Positions 1 through 5,026 are shown, counted from the first letter of the stretch. The stretch: DNA of 5,026 bases from Desulfobulbaceae bacterium (GCA_003557565.1 PWOG01000164.1:1-5026); one strand, 5' to 3'. A program made the numbers and translations. The notes: generated by a model from the letters alone, not told the origin.

Positions 1-1
1 C

Positions 2-1060
2 CAGGCCACCGGTTTTGTTAACGGGGTGGCGCTCTCGCCCTTTAAGCACAGCGAGCCCGAACTGGTGATGCAGTATGTCAAACTCCGGCGCAAGCTGGCC
101 GCCGGGGCAGACTATATCATCACCCAAATTGGTTATGATGCTCGCAAGTTTCACGAAGTCCTGCTGTTTCTGGAGCGGCAAGGGCTGGGGCGGGTGCCGG
201 TGCTGGGCAATGTCTTTATTCCCAGCCTTAGAGTGGCGGAGTTGATGTATCGGGGTGAAATTCCCGGCTGCGTGATTCCCGAAAAACTCTACACCACCAT
301 GCAAAAAGAGGCCCGGTCGCCGGACAAGGGCAAAAAAGCCCGTCTGATGCGGGCCGCCGCCCTGCTTGCGGTCCTTCGGGGGCTGGGTTACGCCGGGGCT
401 CATATCGGCGGCCCGGGGCTTACCTACGACGATATCGCCATGGTGTTGGATCGGGCTGAGGAATTGGCCGCCGACTGGCGGGCGCTGTTGCCCGAGCTGG
501 CCTTCTGGCCCGAGGATTCATGCTTTCTTTTCCGCCGGGACCCTCAAACCGGCCTCAATCTGCCTGAAGAGGAGCCGCTGACCGAGCCGGGAGGGGAAAA
601 ATGGTCTTACTACCTGGCCCACTTGGCCCACGAGGCGGCTTTTGTGCCCCGCGGCCCCTTTTATCGGCCCATGAAGCGGCTTTGCCTGACCTGGGATGAC
701 AGCCGTTTAAGCTGGAGCCTGATCCATTTCGAGCATTTGCTCAAATTCCTGGCGTTCGGCTGTAAAAATTGCGGGGATTGCACCCTGGTCGAACTGGCCT
801 ATCTTTGTCCGCAGGCGGCGTGCGCCAAATATATCCTCAACGGCCCCTGCGGCGGCAGCCGCGACGGCTGGTGCGAGGTCTACCCCGGCCGCCGGCGCTG
901 CATTTACGTACGATCCTATCAGCGCCTTAAAAGCGTGGGGCGGCAGACGGAACTGGGAGATGATATGGTGCCGCCCCGCGACTGGTCTTTGAACAACACC
1001 TCTTCCTGGGTTAATTATTTCCGCGGCCATGATCACTCGGGCGACCCCTCACTCAGTTAA
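2..1060 (+). CDS. metF: Methylenetetrahydrofolate reductase with MetV-like Cys-rich C-terminal domain (5'-partial)
   Basis: The frame is open to the left edge, so the true start and about the first quarter of the protein are missing; 352 residues are visible. Counting from the GTG codon at 26, residues 1-150 match the second half of the MetF TIM barrel: SPFKHSEPE (4-12), GADYIITQIGYDARKF (27-42), PVLGNVFIPS (58-67) and GYAGAHIGG (121-129). Residues 240-305 are a Cys-rich module of the MTHFR_C/MetV type, with FGCKNCGDC, AYLCP, NGPCGGSRDGWCEV and cysteines at 246, 249, 252, 261, 266, 275, 283 and 292. Such cysteines are expected to bind zinc and/or an iron-sulfur cluster. The family reduces methylene-THF to methyl-THF, feeding methionine synthesis or, in acetogens and sulfate reducers, the methyl branch of the Wood-Ljungdahl pathway. 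Which role applies here cannot be told from the window. The gene ends in TAA inside the 3' end of the convergent marC-like gene. Confidence 0.93.
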   Translation, partial: QATGFVNGVALSPFKHSEPELVMQYVKLRRKLAAGADYIITQIGYDARKFHEVLLFLERQGLGRVPVLGNVFIPSLRVAELMYRGEIPGCVIPEKLYTTMQKEARSPDKGKKARLMRAAALLAVLRGLGYAGAHIGGPGLTYDDIAMVLDRAEELAADWRALLPELAFWPEDSCFLFRRDPQTGLNLPEEEPLTEPGGEKWSYYLAHLAHEAAFVPRGPFYRPMKRLCLTWDDSRLSWSLIHFEHLLKFLAFGCKNCGDCTLVELAYLCPQAACAKYILNGPCGGSRDGWCEVYPGRRRCIYVRSYQRLKSVGRQTELGDDMVPPRDWSLNNTSSWVNYFRGHDHSGDPSLS

Positions 1061-1682
1061 GCAGGCCGCTTTCAGCCAGGCCGTCGAAAATGAACTGCAT
1101 GGCCAGGGCGCAGAGCAGCACCCCCATGATTCTGGTCAGAACATGGCTGCCGGTAACCCCCAGGAAGCGTTGAAGATGGGTGGCCAGCAGCAGACATATG
1201 AGGGTCAAGAGCATCACCAGCAACAGGGCGGCCAGGACAACGCCCTGGGCCAGCCAGTCGCCGTTGGCTTTGCTCATCAGCAAAATGGCGGCACTGATGG
1301 CACCGGGGCCGGCCAGCAGAGGAGTAGCCAAGGGGAAAACCGCCAAGTCGGTGCGACCCGCCGCCTCACGGGTTTCGGGGGCGGTGGCGGAAACCCCGCC
1401 CGAAGAGCGGGCGAAAACCATGTCGATGCCGATCAGCAGCAACAAAATGCCGCCACCGGTATACAACGCCGGCAGGGTAATACCCAGCACTTCCAGGGAA
1501 GCTTCACCAAAAAGGGCGAAAATCAACAGAATGACCGCCGCCAACAGGGTGCCGCGCAAAGCCATGGCGCGGCGCTGGGTCGCCGGTTGATTACGGGTGA
1601 GGACGGCGAAAACCACTGCCACGTCAACGGGGCCGACGGTGACGATGAAAGTGGTCAGAGAGATAATGGCCAATTCAAACAT
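1053..1682 (-). CDS. MarC family integral membrane protein
   Basis: This 209-residue protein has the usual length and six-helix pattern of the MarC/UPF0056 family, with likely membrane spans near residues 3-28, 43-63, 72-90, 118-138, 145-167 and 181-203. Family-typical stretches are an N-terminal FIVTVGPVDVAVVFAVLT (the common form is VDPIG), DLAVFPLATPLLAGPGAIS (112-130), and TRIMGVLLCALAMQFIFDGL (183-202). It sits in the inner membrane. The family name comes from E. coli MarC, whose role in multidrug resistance was not upheld; a related archaeal protein (SnatA) carries neutral amino acids, so transport is plausible but the substrate is unknown. The ATG at 1682 is the first start after an in-frame TAA about 12 bases upstream. 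No good Shine-Dalgarno sequence precedes it, so weak or atypical initiation is possible. The stop lies within the last codons of the convergent metF-like gene. Confidence 0.93.
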   Translation of the reverse strand: MFELAIISLTTFIVTVGPVDVAVVFAVLTRNQPATQRRAMALRGTLLAAVILLIFALFGEASLEVLGITLPALYTGGGILLLLIGIDMVFARSSGGVSATAPETREAAGRTDLAVFPLATPLLAGPGAISAAILLMSKANGDWLAQGVVLAALLLVMLLTLICLLLATHLQRFLGVTGSHVLTRIMGVLLCALAMQFIFDGLAESGLLN

Positions 1683-1698
1683 GGTTGCACATTTTTAA

Positions 1699-1898
1699 TT
1701 ATCCCGTGGAGTAAGTCAGGTGAATCCAGCCGTTGTTCTCATAGTCCGGGTGGAACCACGTCAAGACAGCCGCTGAGATATTCTTTGCTGATCGATTTTG
1801 CTTCCGCCGTGGCCGCCCCCCCCCGGGGTGCCCGCCAATAAAATCATGACCAGAACCGCGTACACCGAACACCCTGCCGAAACTCGATTGATTCGCAT
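1699..1898 (-). pseudogene. Possible decayed or phase-shifted small secreted-protein ORF
   Basis: An ATG at 1896-1898 (minus strand) opens a frame whose first 25 residues look like a signal peptide: MRINRV, then a hydrophobic core SVYAVLVMILLAG. The frame then meets a run of nine G (C9 at 1816-1824 on the plus strand) and ends early at 1761 after 45 residues. With eight G the same start would give a 52-residue product with an Ala-x-Ala cleavage site (AATA/EAKSIS) just after the core. With ten G it would run 66 residues to the TAA at 1699-1701, ending in protein-like TWFHPDYENNGWIHLTYSTG. No family is recognised and the upstream AGAGAAAC is a weak ribosome site. It lies 17 bp upstream of the marC-like gene on the same strand. 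It may be a degraded gene, a homopolymer-switched gene, a sequencing error, or chance. Confidence 0.3.
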
Positions 1899-2121
1899 TT
1901 GCTTGTTTCTCTGTTTGGAATGGCAGACCATGATTGATCAGCCGGAGGATCCGGAGTTCATTTTTGAGTATGCCATCCGGCCGAGACAATATGCAAAAAA
2001 AATCAAACACCTGAAGAAAATACACCAACCAAAATCATGTTATCTTCATGAGGGGGGGCAGCCCATTGCAAGCAACAATCAAAGACACCCCCGGATCGCT
2101 TTACTACACCTGACCAGCTGC
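1899..2121. other. Intergenic stretch with no convincing gene
   Basis: No frame here shows recognisable protein motifs or a good start with a ribosome site. A small perfect inverted repeat, CCGGA-GGA-TCCGG, lies at 1942-1954. The plus strand has a 7-G run at 2052-2058. A 21-codon plus-strand frame at 2048-2113 ends in IKDTPGSLYYT, which faintly recalls the beginning of IS200-like/RAYT transposases; this is discussed as a finding and not called as a gene. Confidence 0.5.
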
Positions 2122-2211
2122 GGGGTCAAATCTTTATCCTTGACACCGTGGGGCGGACTGGACGAAATCACTCCTTTCTTGGCCCAGCGTCAAGGATAAA
2201 GATTTGAACCC
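2122..2211. repeat. 90-bp element with near-perfect inverted ends (RAYT/REP-like or MITE-like)
   Basis: The left arm, GGGG followed by TCAAATCTTTATCCTTGAC (2126-2144), is matched by its exact reverse complement at 2189-2207. Pairing continues for three more base pairs (2122-2124 with 2209-2211) after one mismatch, giving 22 of 23 paired positions around a 44-nt centre. The arm sequence GGGGTCAAATCTTTAT...TTGACA resembles terminal motifs seen around REP-associated tyrosine (IS200-like) transposase genes in Deltaproteobacteria and other bacteria; that likeness is from memory, not from a search. There is no transposase gene inside or beside it, so this would be a solo non-autonomous copy. A transcript in either direction could fold into a long hairpin. 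It has no T-run after it and is not a typical terminator. Confidence 0.7.
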
Positions 2212-2263
2212 TCACATTTAAAAAACCGATACCCGTCATTAACAAAAACAATTTTCCCTTGCC

Positions 2264-2277
2264 TAACCCATTGGTTA
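2264..2277. promoter_or_regulatory. Small inverted repeat upstream of the PilZ gene (possible operator)
   Basis: TAACC-CATT-GGTTA is a perfect 5-bp inverted repeat in the AT-rich stretch about 75 bp before the PilZ start. It could be a regulator site overlapping the promoter region. I find no convincing -35/-10 pair here, and short repeats occur by chance. Confidence 0.2.
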
Positions 2278-2297
2278 AAGTAACGCGCTAAGTTGAG

Positions 2298-2352
2298 GGA
2301 GGAGATATTAAGCCTCGGAGGGGCTAAACAGGAGCAATCTTAGGAGCAACCT
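2298..2352 (+). promoter_or_regulatory. Purine-rich PilZ leader with duplicated Shine-Dalgarno motif
   Basis: Three purine-rich tracts precede the PilZ start: GGGAGGAGA (2298-2304 and on), CGGAGGGG (2316 on), and a tandem near-repeat in which AGGAGCAA occurs at 2330-2337 and again at 2342-2349. The second copy puts AGGAG six bases before the ATG at 2353, which supports that start. AGCCTC-GGA-GGGGCT at 2311-2325 can form a small hairpin. Whether these extra ribosome-like sites have a function is unknown. Confidence 0.5.
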
Positions 2353-2883
2353 ATGGATAGGCAGAAATATTTTGCTGATTTTACGATTTCAACCAGTCTA
2401 AAGGAAGCATCCATGGAGAGTTCCTGTTTCCCTGCGGGCCAGGGATATAATCCCGACTGCTCACCGGTTCGGCAGTCGGCGAATTTGGTCAGTACAAGGT
2501 TCTGGCCGTTGTACGAACCTCCGTATAACCGGCGAAGGCTGCCCCGCTTTACACCACGTCGGGAAATTTTTGTCATTCACCGGGAGTTTGGGCAGGTGAT
2601 CAATATCGGCATGGGGGGAATATGCTTCACCTACCTAGGCAACACCCCCGACAACGGGGAACTGCCCCGGGAAGGAATGATTTTTGACGCCGATCTCTTT
2701 CTGCACGAATTGCCCGTTACAACCGTTTCCGACTTTGCGATCACCCCCCTTGACAAAGGCAAAAACCTGTTCAGGAAGCGAAGATTGCAATTCGGCGACA
2801 TGAGCCAAAGCCAAATGGAAAAGCTGGAAGAGTTCATTATCAAAAACGCGCATATCCCCCAATTGTCCATCCCCGTCGATTAA
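2353..2883 (+). CDS. PilZ domain protein (putative c-di-GMP receptor)
   Basis: This 176-residue cytoplasmic protein has a roughly 55-residue N-terminal extension with no recognisable domain. A PilZ domain follows from about 58 to 168: the RxxxR motif at R61-R65 (RRLPRF), a beta strand FVIHREFGQVINIGMGGICFTYLG (73-96), then LFLHELPVTTVSDFAI and RRLQFGDMSQSQMEKLEEFIIKN. PilZ domains bind cyclic di-GMP through RxxxR and a D/N-x-S-x-x-G motif. Here the second motif reads N84-I-G86-M-G-G89, with glycine in place of the usual serine, so binding may be weaker or altered. The ATG at 2353 has AGGAG six bases upstream. An in-frame ATG at 2413 (residue 21) also has AAGGA seven bases upstream, so the start is not fully settled. 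The protein has no output domain and probably acts by contact with a partner. It is a single-gene unit, with no other plus-strand gene close by. Confidence 0.85.
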   Translation: MDRQKYFADFTISTSLKEASMESSCFPAGQGYNPDCSPVRQSANLVSTRFWPLYEPPYNRRRLPRFTPRREIFVIHREFGQVINIGMGGICFTYLGNTPDNGELPREGMIFDADLFLHELPVTTVSDFAITPLDKGKNLFRKRRLQFGDMSQSQMEKLEEFIIKNAHIPQLSIPVD

Positions 2884-3160
2884 CAGGTCGCCCCTTCCCT
2901 CAATATTAACCGGTTCGAACTCGGCACCAGACCGGCAATTTCCGCCCCCGATAATTCCGCTTGAACATGGTGATTCGCCTTTTCCACCCCGGCCCCGCCG
3001 GGGGCTCTGCGGGCTGGATCACTGGCAGCAACCCAGCCTGCCCCCCCTTTACCCCCCCGGCTCAAGACGGACCTGGCCGCACTGAAACCAGCCCCTGGCC
3101 TGGCGACGTCCATGCCTCAGAACACACTCGACAGCTGAGAGCATGCAACGCCGGTACCTT

Positions 3161-3176
3161 GCAGTTGTTCAACTGC
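3161..3176. repeat. Perfect 7-bp inverted repeat abutting the terminator
   Basis: GCAGTTG-TT-CAACTGC is a perfect inverted repeat that ends exactly where the terminator stem begins at 3177. On a plus-strand transcript the two hairpins would stack side by side. It may be part of a structured RNA 3' end or a protein-binding palindrome. Confidence 0.6.
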
Positions 3177-3209
3177 GGCGGGTCACCCGTACGGGGTGCC
3201 CGCCTTTTT
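3177..3209 (+). terminator. Intrinsic (rho-independent) terminator, plus strand
   Basis: GGCGGG (3177-3182) pairs with CCCGCC (3199-3204), and after a single bulged T, CACCC (3184-3188) pairs with GGGTG (3194-3198) over a short GTACG loop. The 11-bp GC-rich stem is followed at once by TTTTT (3205-3209). The T-run is on the plus strand only, so the terminator serves rightward transcription, that is PilZ or a small RNA, and not the leftward rhodanese-MBL gene that ends at 3237. It may also shield that gene from antisense read-through. Confidence 0.8.
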
Positions 3210-3236
3210 GTGGGGTTACTGTGTTGGTTGTGGGGT

Positions 3237-4445
3237 CTATGCCCGGCTGTCGGCCTCGTCCATACTGCGTTGCACTTGGGCACTGACGCCAACCTTGCCG
3301 TAATTGCTGGCGCCGCATTCGTTTTTGCCCAGGTCCATGGTGTCGGCCTCCTCCGGGCTGACCTTGAGCCAGCCGCCGTTTACCCGCCTGATTTCGGCGT
3401 AAACTCCGGGCTGAGGACGCATGTTGTCCTGGATGAATTCAGCGAATTTCTTCTCGTTGGGCAGCCGAAAGGCGGTGACCTGGCGGCGCAGCTCGCCCAA
3501 CCGGCCTCGAATCAGCAACTGGTCATCGGCCTCGTCCCAGGAGGTGTAATGTCCGGGCAGGACCACGGTTTCATCGGCCAGGTGGCGCAGACGCAGCATC
3601 AGGGTCAGGTAAAGCTCCCGGGCCCAGGCCTCCCACTTGCCGCCCAGATCCGGGCGGCCGGAGGTGTTGATGAAGGCGGTATCGCCGCTGAGCAGGTACC
3701 TGTTGTCCACCAGGTAACAGGTGCTGCCCATGGTGTGGCCGGGGGTGTGCAGTGCCTTTACTTCCGGGCCGCCCGACTTGAAGGGAAACACTTGATCGTG
3801 ACCCACCTCCTGGAAGGGGAAATCGGCCCCGTCGAAGTCCAGTTTATTGACCAGCATGGTGCAGCCGGTCTCCTGGATCAGGGCCGGGCCGCCGGAGATA
3901 TAGTCGGCCTGGCGGTGGGTTTCAAAGCTGTGGGTGATCTTGGCGCCGTGGCTGGCGGCCAGGTCGATGTAAGCCTGGATATTGCGCGCCGGGTCGAAAA
4001 CCATGCCTTCATCCCCGGCGATCAACAGGTAGCTGCAGGAGGCCTTGCCCGGCCGGTTGAACTGGTAGAGGAGGTAGGGGGCGTCCGGCGGGGTTACCAG
4101 CCGGGGAGCCAGCAGGTTACCCCAACCGACGATGCCTTGCTGCAGGTAGCCCACGTCGGCAAAACCGTTTTCACACATCAGGTCCGCCACGTATTTGGCC
4201 GACCCTTCCTTGGCGCAAACAATGCGGATTTTTTCCCCCGCCGGGATTTTCGCCAGGCTGTCCTGCACATCCTCCATGAAATGGAAATAGGGAATATTGA
4301 TATAGGGGAAGAAGTTGGGACCTTCAACGCTCCAGTTGGCAAAATCCTTTTCGTTGCGAACATCAAGCAGGACAAAGTCCGGACCCTGGCAAATCTGTTC
4401 GAAAAGTTCCCCGGCGGTGTAGGTAAACGGTTCAGCGGTGCTCAT
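3237..4445 (-). CDS. Rhodanese / ETHE1-like MBL-fold fusion (putative persulfide dioxygenase-sulfurtransferase)
   Basis: This 402-residue protein has no signal peptide and is probably cytoplasmic. Residues 8-110 form a rhodanese domain: LLDVRNEKDF (26-35), likely active-site Cys77 in VCAKEGSA, and YLQQGIVGW (100-108). Residues 125-355 form a metallo-beta-lactamase-fold domain most like ETHE1 persulfide dioxygenases: ETHRQADYISGG (175-186), LHTPGHTMGS (232-241), LLSGDTAFINTSGRPDL (251-267) and LPGHY (296-300). The usual HxHxDH motif is reduced to H177-R-Q-A-D181-Y. The three residues matching ETHE1 iron ligands (H177, H237, D255) are kept. The likely job is oxidation or transfer of sulfane sulfur from persulfides in sulfide metabolism; glyoxalase II-like thioester hydrolysis is the alternative. 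The rhodanese lies N-terminal, unlike the C-terminal placement in CstB-type fusions. TGGAGG (complement of 4451-4456) sits five bases before the ATG. No leftward terminator follows the stop. Confidence 0.88.
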   Translation of the reverse strand: MSTAEPFTYTAGELFEQICQGPDFVLLDVRNEKDFANWSVEGPNFFPYINIPYFHFMEDVQDSLAKIPAGEKIRIVCAKEGSAKYVADLMCENGFADVGYLQQGIVGWGNLLAPRLVTPPDAPYLLYQFNRPGKASCSYLLIAGDEGMVFDPARNIQAYIDLAASHGAKITHSFETHRQADYISGGPALIQETGCTMLVNKLDFDGADFPFQEVGHDQVFPFKSGGPEVKALHTPGHTMGSTCYLVDNRYLLSGDTAFINTSGRPDLGGKWEAWARELYLTLMLRLRHLADETVVLPGHYTSWDEADDQLLIRGRLGELRRQVTAFRLPNEKKFAEFIQDNMRPQPGVYAEIRRVNGGWLKVSPEEADTMDLGKNECGASNYGKVGVSAQVQRSMDEADSRA

Positions 4446-4495
4446 GGCGGCCTCCAGATAAAAAAATTTCTTAAATCTTTTTAGTAAGGCTTACC

Positions 4496-4524
4496 GCTTT
4501 AACCTGACCGCCTTGTTTTGACAA
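4496..4524 (-). promoter_or_regulatory. Weak candidate sigma-70 promoter for the rhodanese-MBL gene
   Basis: In the 89-bp AT-rich gap, the minus strand reads TTGTCA (complement of 4519-4524), 17 bases, then TAAAGC (complement of 4496-4501). The -35 match is fair and the -10 match poor. A GTAAG-C-CTTAC inverted repeat (4484-4494) lies just downstream and could be an operator. Co-transcription from the upstream PfkB gene is the alternative, since no clear terminator separates them. Confidence 0.25.
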
Positions 4525-4534
4525 TAATTATTTT

Positions 4535-5026
4535 CTATAACACGATCGTCCCGGGCTTGTAATTTGCGAATTGAACGCCCTTATCTTCACCAAGGCCGCA
4601 GTCAAGCCGCTCCACCTGCACCTGATCCAGCAACCGCCGCACATCTTCACGGCGGCACAAGGTGGTCGCGGTGGTAACGACGGCGGCGGAACCGGCGGCA
4701 ATACCCAAACGGGCGGCTTCCTCCAGGGTCGCCCCCCGCGCCAACCCCCAAGCCAGACCGGCGACGGTGCTGTCGCCAGCCCCCACGGCGCTTTTGACCT
4801 CCACCCTGGGGGGCTGAAGGTGCAGGCGGGTGTCTTGGGCCACCACGATCGCGCCATCCTTTCCCAGGCTTATCACCACCACCTCGGCCGCCCCCCGGGC
4901 GCGCAATTCCTCGGCAAAGTTCAACCGGGCCTCCATGTCCGGCAGGTCCCTGCCGGACAGAACCTGGGCTTCCCGGAGATTGGGCTTGACCAGAAACACC
5001 CCGGCCTCCATGGCCGCCTTCAGCGG
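4535..5026 (-). CDS. PfkB-family sugar/sugar-phosphate kinase (5'-partial, hexose kinase type)
   Basis: The frame runs off the right edge, leaving the C-terminal 163 residues of a protein that is normally about 300-310 long. Counting from the Met codon at 5011, the visible motifs are FLVKPNLREAQVLSG (6-20), VVVISLGKDGAIVV (44-57) and the second PfkB signature SAVGAGDSTVAG (74-85), whose Asp80 would be the catalytic base. VTTATTLCRREDVRRLL follows near 112-128. The KPN and T-LCRREDV stretches are typical of the 1-phosphofructokinase / 6-phosphofructokinase II / tagatose-6-phosphate kinase branch, which phosphorylates sugar phosphates with ATP in the cytoplasm; the exact substrate cannot be told without the N-terminal half. 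Family members usually end soon after the LCRREDV helix, but this one continues about 25 residues (to KPGTIVL), an unexplained tail. It is transcribed in the same direction as the rhodanese-MBL gene 89 bp downstream. Confidence 0.9.
   Translation of the reverse strand, partial: PLKAAMEAGVFLVKPNLREAQVLSGRDLPDMEARLNFAEELRARGAAEVVVISLGKDGAIVVAQDTRLHLQPPRVEVKSAVGAGDSTVAGLAWGLARGATLEEAARLGIAAGSAAVVTTATTLCRREDVRRLLDQVQVERLDCGLGEDKGVQFANYKPGTIVL

Larger units (their letters stand above)
2884..3236. other. Non-coding GC-rich interval rich in hairpins; possible 3' UTR or small RNA
   Basis: I see no credible gene in this 353-bp gap. It holds several possible stems: CCGGT/ACCGG (2910-2914 with 2931-2935), CCCCGG/CCGGGG (2987-2992 with 2998-3003), and GGCTGG/CCAGCC (3012-3017 with 3033-3038). 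At the right end lie a perfect hairpin and a strong plus-strand terminator. This could be a long structured 3' UTR of the PilZ transcript or an independent small RNA ending near 3209. I could not match it to SRP RNA, 6S, tmRNA or a known riboswitch. A 9-bp direct repeat TTGTGGGGT lies at 3208-3216 and 3228-3236, just beyond the stop of the minus-strand gene. Confidence 0.4.

Noticed and set aside
1029..1841. A 270-codon plus-strand open frame rich in Gln and Gly
   Set aside because: It lies antisense to the MarC-family gene. The Gln/Gly richness is the mirror of leucine- and alanine-rich membrane helices and not a real low-complexity protein.
1942..1954. CCGGAGGATCCGG hairpin as a terminator
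   Set aside because: The stem is only 5 bp and no T-run follows on either strand.
1798..2199. A 133-codon plus-strand open frame in the marC-PilZ gap
   Set aside because: No ribosome site or domain was seen, and its end (CGVKSLSLTPW) is a translation of the inverted-repeat arm.
2259..2300. Sigma-70 or sigma-28 promoter for PilZ (TTGCCT, TTAAAGTAA)
   Set aside because: No acceptable -10 element is found at the proper spacing for either sigma factor.
2909..2936. GGTTCGAAC-like T-loop followed by CACCA, suggesting a tRNA or tmRNA 3' end
   Set aside because: The T-stem does not pair properly, there is no matching acceptor, D or anticodon arm upstream, and the spacing to CCA is wrong.
3001..3040. 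GGGGGCTCTGCGGG start resembling E. coli 4.5S (SRP) RNA
   Set aside because: The conserved SRP tetraloop core (GGAAG/GCAGCC region) is absent downstream, so the match is coincidental.
2884..3236. Riboswitch (TPP, cobalamin or c-di-GMP type) suggested by CTGAGAGC and GCCGGTACC fragments
   Set aside because: The fragments are in the wrong order and lack the other conserved elements of these aptamers, and no gene start lies downstream on the plus strand.
2961..4484. A 507-codon plus-strand open frame spanning the rhodanese-MBL region
   Set aside because: It is antisense to a minus-strand gene with clear rhodanese and MBL motifs and a good ribosome site. Its translation has no recognisable domain and is explained by the absence of stops opposite a GC-rich gene.

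Overview
The window is about 5 kb of GC-rich chromosomal DNA (roughly 60% GC by eye, not counted). It looks like a Desulfobacterota/Deltaproteobacteria genome. The pointers are a methylenetetrahydrofolate reductase with a fused Cys-rich MetV-like C-terminal domain, a PilZ protein of the kind common in sulfate and metal reducers, a rhodanese plus persulfide-dioxygenase-like protein, and a short inverted-repeat element resembling those that accompany REP-associated (RAYT) transposases. The taxonomic assignment is inference.

Layout, left to right. Positions 2-1060 (+) hold the 3' three quarters or so of the MetF/MetV-type gene, truncated by the window edge. It converges with, and overlaps by 8 bp, a MarC-family membrane protein gene at 1053-1682 (-). 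Upstream of marC lies a 670-bp stretch with no clear intact gene. It holds a possible decayed small secreted-protein gene interrupted at a 9-base homopolymer (1699-1898, -) and a 90-bp element with near-perfect inverted ends (2122-2211). A PilZ gene follows at 2353-2883 (+), with a purine-rich leader and duplicated Shine-Dalgarno motifs. Positions 2884-3236 are non-coding, with several hairpins and a strong plus-strand intrinsic terminator (3177-3209) about 290 bp beyond the PilZ stop. On the minus strand, 3237-4445 encodes an N-terminal rhodanese fused to an ETHE1-like metallo-beta-lactamase-fold domain. It is preceded by 89 bp of AT-rich DNA and then the 3' part of a PfkB-family sugar-phosphate kinase gene (4535-5026, -), cut by the right edge.

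The genes do not form one obvious pathway. They touch one-carbon metabolism, membrane transport of unknown substrate, c-di-GMP signalling, sulfane-sulfur handling and sugar-phosphate phosphorylation. PfkB and the rhodanese-MBL gene are co-directional and could be co-transcribed, but the AT-rich gap may carry its own promoter. I do not see a convincing new multi-gene system. The items most worth a second look are the altered metal-site motif and domain order of the rhodanese-MBL protein, the 90-bp inverted-repeat element, the terminator-ended non-coding stretch after PilZ, and the homopolymer-interrupted signal-peptide ORF.
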